Below, piece by piece: positions 1 through 8,121 of a stretch of DNA of 64,000 nucleotides. The stretch spans positions 434,001 through 498,000 of the forward strand of contig NZ_JAIELN010000002.1 of NCBI RefSeq assembly GCF_019753045.1, read 5' to 3'. The DNA comes from Hyphomicrobium sp. (lineage in GTDB: Bacteria; Pseudomonadota; Alphaproteobacteria; Rhizobiales; Hyphomicrobiaceae). How positions within the stretch are numbered: the first letter of the stretch is position 1; the number at the start of each line of letters is the position of its first letter. The translations under genes and the position numbers were made by a program. The notes beneath the pieces were generated by a model. That model saw nothing but the letters and a program-made list of their open reading frames with translations, searched no databases and was not told where the DNA came from.

Positions 1-206
1 TCAAGACGGCCGTCGGAACGCCGCCCCACCGCTGGCTCGTCGGGCTGCGTATCGAACGCGCCAAGGAATTGCTCCTGAGCCGCACCACGACCATCATCGA
101 CGTCGCCTCGCTGGTCGGATTCGAAAGCCAGAGCCATTTCGGCCAGGTTTTCCTTAGCCACGTCGGCATGCCTCCCCGTGAATGGCGCCGCCGCGCCCTT
201 TCCTGA
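1..206 (+). CDS. AraC family transcriptional regulator, C-terminal end (partial)
   Basis: The window opens inside this gene; the frame runs from base 3 to the TGA at 204-206 and gives 67 residues. They are the second half of an AraC/XylS DNA-binding domain: 'GTPPHRWLVGLRIERAKELL', then 'VASLVGFESQSHFGQVF' (second helix-turn-helix) and the usual closing 'GMPPREWRR'. The N-terminal effector domain is off the window, so no inducer can be named. It lies 91 bp upstream of, and in the same direction as, the flavoprotein-cupin operon that starts at 298, so it is a plausible activator of that operon. This is inference from position only. Confidence 0.85.
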   Translation, partial: KTAVGTPPHRWLVGLRIERAKELLLSRTTTIIDVASLVGFESQSHFGQVFLSHVGMPPREWRRRALS

Positions 207-297
207 GCAAAATTCGCAATATTCCGAGAGACCGGCGCCTCTTCTCCCGCCCATCATCCCCCCGCAAGGGCGAGGTGGCCGCTCGCGGGAGATGAGC

Positions 298-1701
298 ATG
301 ACGACAATGTGGGGCGATAGCGCCTATTACGGACTGGATGCAGAGTTCAATCCGGACTGGTTTTTAACTGCAGAGCAAAAACAGCTTCGCCGTGAGCTGA
401 TCGAGGTTTGCCACAAGGTCCTGCGGCCGAACGCGATCGAGTGCGATAAGACGAGCGCTTATCCGCGCGCAAACATCGAAGCGCTAGCCAAGCTGCGGCT
501 TCTGGCTGCCATCGTGCCAAAGGAAATGGGCGGCCGAGGCGAAAATCATGTCGGGATCACGATGATCGCCGAGACGATCGCAAGGTATGGCTGTCCGTCC
601 ACCGCGCTGATCTACATGATGCATATGGTGGCCGTCGCCGGGCTCGTCTATCGCGCCAAAGGCAACACCGAGATCGAGAGCCTGCTGTCGCGGATCGACA
701 GCGAATGCCTCATCGGCACCGCGTCATACACCGACCCCGAAACCGGCGGACATTTCTGGTACCCCAAAATGTCGGGTGCGAAACGCGTCGAAGACGGCTG
801 GCACGTGCACAAGAAAGCCGCCTGGACGACGTCGTCCGGCTACGCCGACTGGTATATCTCTCAGACGACGAGCCCGGACTTCGACGGCAACTACGGCAAC
901 CTTTCCGTATTCCTCTTTTACAAGAATGAAGTGCAGGGTTCCGCCGGCAAGTGGGACGCGATGGGCATGCACGGCAACCAGTCCGGCCCAGTCGAGATCG
1001 ACACGGTCGTTCCGCTGAACCGCATCGTCGGCTGGCCGGGCGATGGAGCGATGTCCAACGACGAGGCGATCGATCCGCTCGCGATGCTCATGTATGCGGG
1101 CTCGTATAACGGCGTCGGGCTCGCCTGTATCGACGTTGCCAAAAGACACGTGACACGCAAGGCCCATGTGCAATATGGCCGCCGCGTCGCCGACTATCCG
1201 ACGATTCAGGACGTGTTCGGCCGTGCGATCATGGATGCCCAAGCCTCGCGCTTGTATGCCTACTCCGTCGCAAAGGCTTTGGACGACGCGACAGACGGCG
1301 GCCGCTGGGACATTTACTACGAAGACCCAAAAGCGATGCCGCGCTCCGAATACGCGTTATGGTGCTTCAAGGCGAAATTTCTTTCGACGCGGTTCGCATT
1401 CGAAGTCTCAGACAAGATGCTCCAGGCCTGCGGCGGCCGAGGCTATATGCGCGACCTCGAGCTCGAGCGTCTCGTGCGCGACTCGAAGGCCGGTTGGATC
1501 ATGGCGCCGTCCAACGAAGTCACCGCGCAACTCATCGGCAAATGGGGCCTGTTCGGGGCCGAAGCGATCGACTGGTGGAATCAGAAGGTCGACGAGCCCG
1601 TTCTGATGACTGAGCTGGGCAAGCTCGACGACGCAGGCAAAGAGCGGATCATCGCGAAGTTGAATTCCGAGCTTCAAGCCAGGAAGGTCGCCGCAGAATG
1701 A
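298..1701 (+). CDS. acyl-CoA dehydrogenase-like flavoprotein (possible flavin-dependent monooxygenase)
   Basis: 467 residues with the acyl-CoA dehydrogenase fold: N-terminal helical part, a middle beta part around 'MGMHGNQSGPVEID', and a C-terminal helical part with 'QACGGRGYMRDLELERL'. The frame is open from 178, but the ATG at 298 has GGAG six bases upstream and no family similarity lies before it. In true acyl-CoA dehydrogenases a catalytic Glu sits in an 'EGTNE'-like segment; here the segment reads 'MAPSNE', so that Glu is missing. Loss of the base and co-transcription with a flavin reductase (ATGA overlap) suggest a two-component monooxygenase of the DszC-like branch rather than a beta-oxidation enzyme. 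Substrate unknown; an aromatic ketone or phenol would suit the downstream cupin. Fold is certain, activity is inferred. Confidence 0.8.
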   Translation: MTTMWGDSAYYGLDAEFNPDWFLTAEQKQLRRELIEVCHKVLRPNAIECDKTSAYPRANIEALAKLRLLAAIVPKEMGGRGENHVGITMIAETIARYGCPSTALIYMMHMVAVAGLVYRAKGNTEIESLLSRIDSECLIGTASYTDPETGGHFWYPKMSGAKRVEDGWHVHKKAAWTTSSGYADWYISQTTSPDFDGNYGNLSVFLFYKNEVQGSAGKWDAMGMHGNQSGPVEIDTVVPLNRIVGWPGDGAMSNDEAIDPLAMLMYAGSYNGVGLACIDVAKRHVTRKAHVQYGRRVADYPTIQDVFGRAIMDAQASRLYAYSVAKALDDATDGGRWDIYYEDPKAMPRSEYALWCFKAKFLSTRFAFEVSDKMLQACGGRGYMRDLELERLVRDSKAGWIMAPSNEVTAQLIGKWGLFGAEAIDWWNQKVDEPVLMTELGKLDDAGKERIIAKLNSELQARKVAAE

Positions 1702-2219
1702 TGGCTGCAGACGATTGGATCTCGCCCGACGACCCGTTGAACCTGCGCAAGGCCCTCAGCTGCTTTGCAACGGGCATCACGATCATCACGGGAACGACGG
1801 AAGAAGGTGCGCGCTTCGGATTGACGGCATCATCGTTCCAGCCTGTCAGCCTGACGCCGCCGCTCGTCCTCTACAGCGTCCGCAAAGGCGCGGCCAGCGT
1901 CGGTCTTGTGAAGGGCAGCGGATCGTTCTGCGTGAACGTCCTTCGTCACGAGCACGTCGAACTCGCGAAGCGTTTCGCGGCTCCGATCGCAGATCGCTTC
2001 GACGGCGTCGAATGGTATCGCGGATCATTGGGCTGCCCCGTGCTGCCGGATGCCATCGCAACATTCGAGTGCCGCCTGTGGACCACATACGATGGCGGCG
2101 ATCACGAAATCGTTGTCGGCGAAGTTGTGAAAATGCGGCGCGCTCCGGAGGGCAACCCCTTGGTCTTCTTCCGCGGCGAGTTCCATCCGATCGTTGCCGA
2201 CACTCCACGCGTTTCCTGA
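1698..2219 (+). CDS. flavin reductase domain protein (HpaC-like)
   Basis: 173 residues of the FMN-binding flavin reductase family that supplies reduced flavin to two-component monooxygenases. The signature stretch 'FATGITIITGT' followed by 'GLTASSFQPVSLTPPLVL' and the later 'FCVNVL' are typical. Its ATG overlaps the stop codon of the preceding flavoprotein gene by four bases, so the two are very likely translated together and act as reductase and oxygenase. Length is normal for the family (160-190). Which nicotinamide cofactor it uses cannot be told from sequence. Confidence 0.85.
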   Translation: MMAADDWISPDDPLNLRKALSCFATGITIITGTTEEGARFGLTASSFQPVSLTPPLVLYSVRKGAASVGLVKGSGSFCVNVLRHEHVELAKRFAAPIADRFDGVEWYRGSLGCPVLPDAIATFECRLWTTYDGGDHEIVVGEVVKMRRAPEGNPLVFFRGEFHPIVADTPRVS

Positions 2220-2231
2220 GAGGTTCTGCTG

Positions 2232-2756
2232 ATGACACTTATCGCGCCGGTTAAATCTGAACACGTCACCTTCGACCCTCCTCAGCTGGCTCATCTTGGA
2301 ATGATCCCGGAGCTGGTTGTGCTGCCCGTGAAGGACGAGCGCATTTGGGTGCTCCTGGAGCCGAACGTCTGGTTCCGACCGCTGTTTTTCGACATGAACT
2401 CCGGCGCACACGGCGAAGTGCTGCGTGTCAAAAAGGGCGGCGTTCTCTCGCGCCACCGTCACCCGTCGCCCGTGCACGGTTTCGTCCTGAAGGGCAGCTG
2501 GCGGTATCTCGAGCATACATGGCGCGCGACCGAAGGCTCCTACGTTATGGAGCCGCCCGGCGAAACGCACACGCTGACATGCGACAGCGGCGATGAAATG
2601 CAGACCTTGTTCTTCATCCAGGGCGCGACGCTCTACATCGACGAGAAGGATAAAGTCACGCTTGTCGAAGACAACTTCCAACTCATCGAAGCTTGCCGCA
2701 AGCACTACGAAGAGGTTGGCCTCGGAGCCGATTTCGTCAACCAGTTCATTCGCTAG
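2232..2756 (+). CDS. 2,4'-dihydroxyacetophenone dioxygenase-like cupin
   Basis: 174 residues, single cupin domain. The metal-binding pattern is H75-R-H77, E94 and H113 ('RHRHPSP', 'YLEH', 'GETHTL'), which is close in position and spacing to the iron ligands known for 2,4'-dihydroxyacetophenone dioxygenase, a cupin of nearly the same length that cleaves the C-C bond next to a ketone. It starts 12 bp after the flavin reductase, with GAGG upstream, and is followed by a terminator, so it closes the operon. In context it could split a hydroxylated aryl ketone produced by the upstream flavoprotein. Other DAD-family cupins have unknown substrates, so the exact reaction is not settled. Confidence 0.75.
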   Translation: MTLIAPVKSEHVTFDPPQLAHLGMIPELVVLPVKDERIWVLLEPNVWFRPLFFDMNSGAHGEVLRVKKGGVLSRHRHPSPVHGFVLKGSWRYLEHTWRATEGSYVMEPPGETHTLTCDSGDEMQTLFFIQGATLYIDEKDKVTLVEDNFQLIEACRKHYEEVGLGADFVNQFIR

Positions 2757-2792
2757 CCACGCTTAATTCCTCAAAAAGACGACGCAAAACCT

Positions 2793-2821
2793 GCCCGTGA
2801 TGGCGACGTCACGGGCTTTTT
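2793..2821 (+). terminator. Rho-independent terminator after the cupin gene
   Basis: An 8-bp perfect stem GCCCGTGA / TCACGGGC (2793-2800 and 2809-2816) with an 8-base loop is followed directly by five T. It lies 36 bp after the cupin stop codon on the coding strand and ends the flavoprotein-reductase-cupin operon. Confidence 0.85.
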
Positions 2822-2941
2822 CGCGAATTGTCCCATGTAGGCCGGCGCAGGCGTCGATGAGAGGCATTGCGGCGGTTCCAAACGGGAACAAAGCGCCACG
2901 ATCAGTCATTTCCCTGACGATAGCTGTTAGGGAGAGTTTCG

Positions 2942-3169
2942 ATGGCTTCTCAACCAGATGTGACCGCGACGGTCCGCAGCGCCACGAGCGTCGCTAAGCA
3001 AAATATCGATCAAACTGCCGATTTCGCCGTCTCGGCATTTGACGATCTCCAAAGCGTCGGCGCCGAATTCAAGCGCGCGATCAATAAATCGATGAAAAAT
3101 GAGCCCTATACGACGCTCGCCATGGCGGCGGCAGCGGGCTTCGTTCTCGGCGCCCTGTGGCGAGCCTGA
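2942..3169 (+). CDS. small ElaB/YqjD-like (DUF883-type) membrane-anchored protein
   Basis: 75 residues. A helical, polar N-terminal part ends in 'EPYTTLAMAAAAGFVLGALW', a short Gly/Ala-rich membrane anchor followed by Arg-Ala at the C-terminus. This layout matches the DUF883 family (ElaB, YqjD), whose members are attached to the inner membrane by the C-terminus; some bind ribosomes in stationary phase. Start ATG has GGGAG upstream in 'agggagagtttcg'. No operon partner; it faces a small secreted-protein gene across an 11-bp-stem inverted repeat. Family assignment rests on architecture and the typical EPYTxL...AAxGFxLG tail. Confidence 0.7.
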   Translation: MASQPDVTATVRSATSVAKQNIDQTADFAVSAFDDLQSVGAEFKRAINKSMKNEPYTTLAMAAAAGFVLGALWRA

Positions 3170-3199
3170 TCGCTCTTCGGCCGCCGGTCGTGAAAGGTC

Positions 3200-3232
3200 G
3201 ATCGACCCCGTGAGTGGCCTCCGGGGTCGATC
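3200..3232. terminator. long inverted repeat between convergent genes
   Basis: GATCGACCCCG (3200-3210) and its exact complement CGGGGTCGATC (3222-3232) form an 11-bp stem with an 11-base loop, midway between two convergent genes. Neither side has a strong T-run, so it may act as a weak two-way terminator or as 3'-end protection. Confidence 0.5.
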
Positions 3233-3238
3233 TTGCCG

Positions 3239-3439
3239 CTATTTCTTCTTGCGCGAATCTTCGCACTTGCCGCCCTTCCAGTACTTGAAGGCGCCCTTGC
3301 AGTCTTTCTTCTTGTCTTTTTTCGCCTTGTGATGATGCGCAGCTTTGTGCGGCTTGGCCTTTGCGAAGGCGTCCGTCGTTGCCAAGCCGGTTCCAAAGAA
3401 GCTGAAAGCAGCCAGAGCGAGCGCTGTCGTGAATTTCAT
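3239..3439 (-). CDS. small secreted Lys/His-rich protein
   Basis: 66 residues from an ATG at 3439 with GGGGGA five bases upstream; the frame is open further upstream but without such a site. Residues 1-26 form a Sec signal peptide ending 'TTDAFA'. The mature part is short and very basic ('KPHKAAHHHKAKKDKKK'), followed by two Cys in 'DCKGAFKYWKGGKCED', which could form one disulfide. Short basic exported proteins of this sort are common and uncharacterised in Hyphomicrobium-type genomes. The His-Lys run could bind metal or polyanions; this is a guess. No functional family recognised. Confidence 0.7.
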   Translation of the reverse strand: MKFTTALALAAFSFFGTGLATTDAFAKAKPHKAAHHHKAKKDKKKDCKGAFKYWKGGKCEDSRKKK

Positions 3440-3554
3440 GAGTAGTCCCCCAAAGAAAGCCGACCGGTGATGATCGGTTAGGGGTCGCTTATCCCAAGTC
3501 TGTGACAAGTGAGTGTAACGAAACGCCCGTCCCGACAAGGCACCGGGCTCTCGA

Positions 3555-4808
3555 TCATTTTCGCGTTTCGCTCGCCAGTATCTCATCGTATGCGAGCACC
3601 GCATCGAGCAGCACCTGCGCGCCCGCGGCACACTCGTCCATGCTTGTCGATTCCGCCTCATTGTGACTGAGGCCGCCTTCGCACGGCACGAAGATCATCG
3701 TCGTCGGGGCGACGCGGGCGATGTATGCCGCGTCATGGCCTGCGCCCGACACCATATCGCGCATTGCGAAGCTCGACTTGCCGGCCGCGTGGCGTACGCA
3801 ATCGATCAACTCCGGCGCGAACTTTACCGCCGGCGACGACCAGATCCGCTTTTCCTCGTAGCTCAACTGCAGAGGAGGGAGGTTGGCTTTAAGAGCCGCA
3901 CGCAACTCCGCTTCCATGATGTCAAGGGCTTCCTCGTCGGGATGGCGCAGGTCGATGGTGAAGAAGACTTCGCCTGGCACGACGTTGCGGCTGTTGGGCT
4001 TGTTTTCAATGAGGCCCACAGTTGCGACGCCCGGCTGATGCTTCTGGCCGATCGCGTCCACGGCATCGATTATGCGGGCCGCGCCGACAAGCGCGTTCTT
4101 CCGCAGGTACATTGGCGTAGCACCGGTATGGGCATCGACGCCTTTGACCGTTACCTCGTACCAGCGCATGCCCTGCACGCCGGTGACAACGCCGATCATC
4201 TTCTGCTCGTTTTCGAGGATCGGTCCCTGCTCGATGTGAAGCTCGAACATGGCCGAGAATGTGTGGTCGCCTACCTTCATCGGGCCGCGATATCCGATGC
4301 GTTCAAGCTCTTCGAGAAAGGTGACGCCGTCCCGATCGGTCTGCTGGTAGATGTATTCCGCCGGAAACGCTCCCGCGAAGACGCCGGATGCCATCATGGC
4401 CGGGGGAAATCGCGAACCTTCCTCGTTCGTCCAATTGACGATCTCGATCGGTGCGTTCGTCTCATAATCCTGTTCGTGGAGCGTGCGCATCACCTCGAGC
4501 CCGCCAAGCACGCCGAGAATGCCGTCGAACTTGCCGCCGGTCGGCTGAGTATCGAGATGCGAACCCATGGCAATCGGCGGCAGGTCGTTGTTGCGGCCGG
4601 GCCGCACGGCAAACATATTGCCAACCTCGTCGACACGAACCGTGCAGCCAAGCGCTTCGCACTGGGCTTTGAACCAGTCGCGGACCTTCTGGTCCTCATC
4701 CGAGAGAGCGAGACGGCGGATGCCGCCTCTGCCGGTGCCGCCGAACTTGGCGGTCTCCATCAAACTGTCCCACAGGCGTCGTGAATTGATGCTGAGATTG
4801 GTTCGCAT
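3555..4808 (-). CDS. Zn-dependent amidohydrolase of the hydantoinase/carbamoylase family (N-carbamoyl amino acid hydrolase or allantoate amidohydrolase type)
   Basis: 417 residues of the M20-related carbamoylase family, which hydrolyses N-carbamoyl amides (N-carbamoyl-L-amino acids, beta-ureidopropionate, allantoate) to release CO2 and ammonia. Metal-ligand motifs are present in order: 'GSHLDTQPTGGKFDG' (His84, Asp95), 'TNEEGSRF' (Glu129-Glu130) and 'ELHIEQGP'. The dimerisation domain carries the usual 'VKGVDAHTGATPM'. The ATG at 4808 is chosen because homology starts right after it; 36 further upstream residues have no family character. It stands alone, so its neighbours do not identify the substrate, but it is a second ureide-type hydrolase in a window that also has the amidase operon at 40-46 kb. 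Confidence 0.85.
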   Translation of the reverse strand: MRTNLSINSRRLWDSLMETAKFGGTGRGGIRRLALSDEDQKVRDWFKAQCEALGCTVRVDEVGNMFAVRPGRNNDLPPIAMGSHLDTQPTGGKFDGILGVLGGLEVMRTLHEQDYETNAPIEIVNWTNEEGSRFPPAMMASGVFAGAFPAEYIYQQTDRDGVTFLEELERIGYRGPMKVGDHTFSAMFELHIEQGPILENEQKMIGVVTGVQGMRWYEVTVKGVDAHTGATPMYLRKNALVGAARIIDAVDAIGQKHQPGVATVGLIENKPNSRNVVPGEVFFTIDLRHPDEEALDIMEAELRAALKANLPPLQLSYEEKRIWSSPAVKFAPELIDCVRHAAGKSSFAMRDMVSGAGHDAAYIARVAPTTMIFVPCEGGLSHNEAESTSMDECAAGAQVLLDAVLAYDEILASETRK

Positions 4809-4982
4809 GGCATTCCCGCAATTGGCGCTGCACACTAACCGCAAATCGGCCTGAAGCAATTGAGAAAAATGCTTCGATTTTGAGCACGGAGGTTTAGTGC
4901 GAAGCAGCCGATGCACTCAGAGCGCGAGGTAAAGGGGTGATCGGCGAAGCCGGCCTAGCTTAGCCGCCGGTACGCGGCGTGC

Positions 4983-5924
4983 TCACGCGCCATCGACACG
5001 TTGGTAATAGGTCGATGTTCTTCCGAAAAAGCCCGAGAGGTTTCCCCACGCCTTGGTGACGCTGATCATGCCCTTCAGCATTGTTTTTTCGCCCGCAAAC
5101 CTCCGCAACGGCCAGAGACACGCGCCGGCGAGCATCAATAAGATACCGATGAAGATCCGCCTCACGCCATGCGGCAAGCGCTTGGCTGCGGTTTTCGGAT
5201 AGCCGTCGCGCATGATGTCGAGAAATACAGCCGCCGCTGCGACCATGTATGTGCGCTGCAAAATGCGCCTGAGCGTCAGCCGGGAGGCTGGTACGGTTTC
5301 GATAACCATCGCCTCCGCGACGAATACGATGCGTGCGCCTTTCGCATGCGCGCGCCTGAAGAAATCAACGTCCTCGGCGCCGAATGTAAGACGATCGTCG
5401 AAGCGTAAGCCCAGCCCATCGCGTTCAACAATGCGGGAATTGAATAGGACGTTGTTCGTATAAGCGTCCCGCCGGAATTCACCTGTCACCCGTCGTGATT
5501 GCGGAATCGGCTTCCACCAGTGGGGCGGCTCGCTATCGGTCACCTGCGTTACCGGGCCGGTCGCAACGTCTGCGCCGAATCGGGTGCACCCGTCGAACAG
5601 CCGAAGCAGCCAATCCGGCGGCGCGTATTCGTCATCGTCGAGCATCGCGATCCAATCGCAATTCCCGGCGATTGCGACCTCAATCGCGCGATTTCGCGCG
5701 TGCGGGATGCCGATTTTTGGTTCGAAATAATAAGTTATGGGAATTGCGTGCGAACTGCGAAATTGATCGACGACGCTTTGCGACCGTTGCTCGTGATCGT
5801 TTTCCACGACGACGATGGAAAGGGAGGAACCATTCGGGACTGAAAGCTGGCTCAAGCTCTCCAGCGCGCGGCTAAGCATTTGGAGCCGCTTGGAGGTGCA
5901 TACTGTAACTGTGAAACGCGCCAT
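4983..5924 (-). CDS. family 2 glycosyltransferase
   Basis: 313 residues, GT-A fold. 'FTVTVCTSKRLQMLSRALES' starts the nucleotide-sugar domain and 'WIAMLDDDEYAPPDWL' carries the metal-binding DxD motif; 'FGAEDVDFFRRAHAKG' matches the acceptor-side ED motif. The C-terminal third contains hydrophobic stretches ('IFIGILLMLAGACLWPL') that could place it at the membrane. It is divergent from a second, broken glycosyltransferase at 6220, so the area may once have been a polysaccharide locus. No sugar can be assigned. Confidence 0.85.
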   Translation of the reverse strand: MARFTVTVCTSKRLQMLSRALESLSQLSVPNGSSLSIVVVENDHEQRSQSVVDQFRSSHAIPITYYFEPKIGIPHARNRAIEVAIAGNCDWIAMLDDDEYAPPDWLLRLFDGCTRFGADVATGPVTQVTDSEPPHWWKPIPQSRRVTGEFRRDAYTNNVLFNSRIVERDGLGLRFDDRLTFGAEDVDFFRRAHAKGARIVFVAEAMVIETVPASRLTLRRILQRTYMVAAAAVFLDIMRDGYPKTAAKRLPHGVRRIFIGILLMLAGACLWPLRRFAGEKTMLKGMISVTKAWGNLSGFFGRTSTYYQRVDGA

Positions 5925-6219
5925 TTACAGTATCGTATCAGCTGTTTTCGCTCGCCTGCCCCAATTGCGGGAACAGTTTTTGATTGGTCGTACTGGGTGA
6001 GCATGATCGATCCTTTCGCAGGTATCTACAGAAGTTCGCGGGGTGAGCATAAAATTCCGTGGATAGCTTTTCGCATTACGTCATCGGCTATCCCTTTTGG
6101 GACAACATCGTTTCAAACTCGAATGTGACACCGAGCAATAGCGGCGCGCCGCGTTTGTTCAGGCGTGGACATCCGATCTTGAATTTTGAAATGAGATCTC
6201 GACGCGAATAACTTCTGAG
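5925..6219. other. AT-richer spacer between divergent glycosyltransferase genes
   Basis: Nearly 300 bp with no convincing gene. It should hold the promoters of the two divergent glycosyltransferases, but no clear -35/-10 pair or operator stands out. Confidence 0.5.
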
Positions 6220-7500
6220 GTGGACGTGCTTGGCTCGGTTCGACGATCTGGGGTTCTTCAGCGCCTTTCCGAAGAATGGACCTTCAGAACCTCCCTTGCT
6301 CAAACGCCGGTCCGAAAACCCAAAACCGAAATGGAGTTCCGCGAATCTCTCCTGGTGCTTCGCCGCCTGTTCGACAATGACGTTCGCCGCGATGCCGTCT
6401 TGGAGCGCCTGCGCCGGTTGCTTGCTCAAGATATCCGTTGGGTGATCGCTCACAGCGGCGGGGGCTCGCTGCGTCCGCTGCTCGACGATATCTTTGCGAT
6501 CGTGAACGGTTGCGACATCGAAGAAATTGTTGCGGTGTTTCCACTTGGCTTGGTCGATGAGTGGGCTTCGCGGCAGCCGGCGAATGGAGCGAAGAGACGC
6601 CGCCTCGCAGATGCGAGCACCCAGCGTGCAGAAAGCGCGGATAGGGAAGATACGTCTCTACTGGCTGCAAATTTATCGAGGCGCGCTGCCGAACGGGCGC
6701 GTTGGATCGAACACGCCTTTGCGGCAAGTGGCGTCTCGGCCGGTCTCAATCCGGTCGACGCGCAAATTCCATTCGAATTTCGCACGTCCGGGAAATTCGA
6801 AGGCGGTCCGCTGGTGACTGTACTGATTAGCGCCTTCAATTCGGCATCGAGCATCCGTCGCGCGACGAAATCAATCTTGAATCAGACTTGGCGCAACGTG
6901 GAGGTCATTATCACGGACGACGCAAGCACCGACGAAACAGGCTCTTTGATCGCGGCATTGGCGCAGGAAGATCAGAGAGTAAAAATTCGCCGCAACGATC
7001 GGAACGTTGGCCCATATATATCACGCAATGCGGCCCTTTCGGTTGCAACGGGGGAGTTCATCACATGCCACGACGCGGATGACATCGCTCATCCCGAAAA
7101 ATTGACGCTTCAGATGTAGGCGATTACCGCTGGCGGGAATTCCGCATCCAATATTTCCAGATGGATCCGGATGGAGTGCAGTGGGCGCGTGATGCCGACC
7201 AGTATTACGAGTTTCGTTCAAGAGAATTATTCCTCCCTACTCATTCGCAGGGAAGTATTCGATGCGATCGGCTATTGGGATAGCGTGCGGACGTCAGGCG
7301 ATAGTGAGTATCGCGAGAGACTCAAACGAAGATTTGGAACGCATGCGGAGCAACAATTAGGTGAAATTCTTTCCATAGGACAATTCGCCAGTACGACGCT
7401 GACCGGTAGTCCCGAGACGGAGGTGTCGTGGTTGAAATTCTCGTCGCCTCGCGTGCGATATCGCGAAGCATATAAGGCATGGCACAACACGGAAGCTTGA
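6220..7500 (+). pseudogene. family 2 glycosyltransferase, interrupted by an in-frame amber stop and truncated at the 3' end
   Basis: The first part (299 residues) has an unclassified 200-residue N-terminal region followed by a GT2 domain ('LVTVLISAFNSASSIRRATK', 'ITDDASTDETG', 'CHDADDIAHPEKLTLQM'). A TAG at 7117-7119 stops it, but the same frame continues without a break to 7500 and carries the expected rest of the family: 'ENYSSLLIRREVFDAIGYWD', 'SGDSEYRERLKRRFG', 'RVRYREAYKAWHN'. A single CAG to TAG change would explain the stop. The 3' end then breaks off at a junction with a truncated FUSC gene (see 7357-7854), so the usual C-terminal residues are missing too. Read-through is possible but the double lesion favours a decayed gene. 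Confidence 0.85.
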
Positions 7501-7854
7501 ATCGCGCGCTGCTAGTATCCCAAGAACGCCAATGGAAACGACTAAGCCGCTCGCCGTGCCGAACACGGTCGACGGAGTCATCATGGCAACCAAAAAGCCG
7601 GCCAACGCACCGACGATCGTGCCGATAAAGCGATCGGCGCCGGCTCTGAGTGATGCGCCGACCCGGGGCTGCCCCATGATGACAATGGCCGTTACGACGG
7701 CCCAAAAACCTTGGGGGAGGGCGAAAAAATCCGCGACGCCGTATGCGAGCCCGCCAGCGACTGCTGTGCGTAGGCCGGCTTTCCAGACATCAGGACTGGG
7801 AACAGGCATCTTTGGGAAATGCATGTTCCCTCCGAGCGGGCGCAGAACCAACAC
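7357..7854 (-). pseudogene. FUSC (fusaric acid resistance-like) transporter, 5' fragment
   Basis: Only residues 1 to about 123 (7854 down to about 7487) look like FUSC: 'WKAGLRTAVAGGLAYGVADF', 'LPQGFWAVVTAIVIMGQ', 'RFIGTIVGALAGFLVAMM', 'LAARDSSFRV'. Full-length relatives have 350-700 residues with 6-10 membrane helices. After about base 7490 the frame runs on the antisense strand of the broken glycosyltransferase and becomes nonsense ('ISHARRREFQPRHLR'). The gene has therefore lost everything after its first three membrane helices. The methionine at 7824 is another possible start. Confidence 0.8.
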
Positions 7855-8121
7855 TAGTTAATGCTGCACCCTTAGCGGCGTTCCGGCCCGCGCATCAGCT
7901 TTCGTCCGGCGCCTGAGATGGAAAGAACGCATGCAGATTAATAGTGAAGCGCTAATTTCACATCGTATTGACGACAAGCTCAGAAGTTTGCGGAAGAAAA
8001 TCAAAATCTAAACGATGTTAATGCGCATCTGCCATTCTTGAATAGTCAGAACACTTGTGCTGAATTCGTCATTGGCGCAAATATAAAGCAAAAATAAATA
8101 TGAGAATTGGGGCGTCGTTCC
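7855..8121. other. AT-rich intergenic region
   Basis: About 270 bp, visibly richer in A and T than the surroundings (for example 'aatataaagcaaaaataaat' near 8080), with no gene. It presumably contains the promoter of the DUF2092 gene at 8122. Confidence 0.5.

Noticed and set aside
724-1242. Open frame of 172 codons on the minus strand within the flavoprotein gene
   Set aside because: High-GC antisense shadow: Arg/His-rich, no domain, and lies fully inside a well-supported gene.
3663-4784. 373-codon plus-strand frame opposite the carbamoylase gene
   Set aside because: Antisense shadow of a conserved enzyme; its translation has no recognisable family.
7532-7861. Plus-strand frame of 109 codons
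   Set aside because: It is the antisense of the FUSC fragment, whose membrane-helix sequence is convincing on the minus strand.
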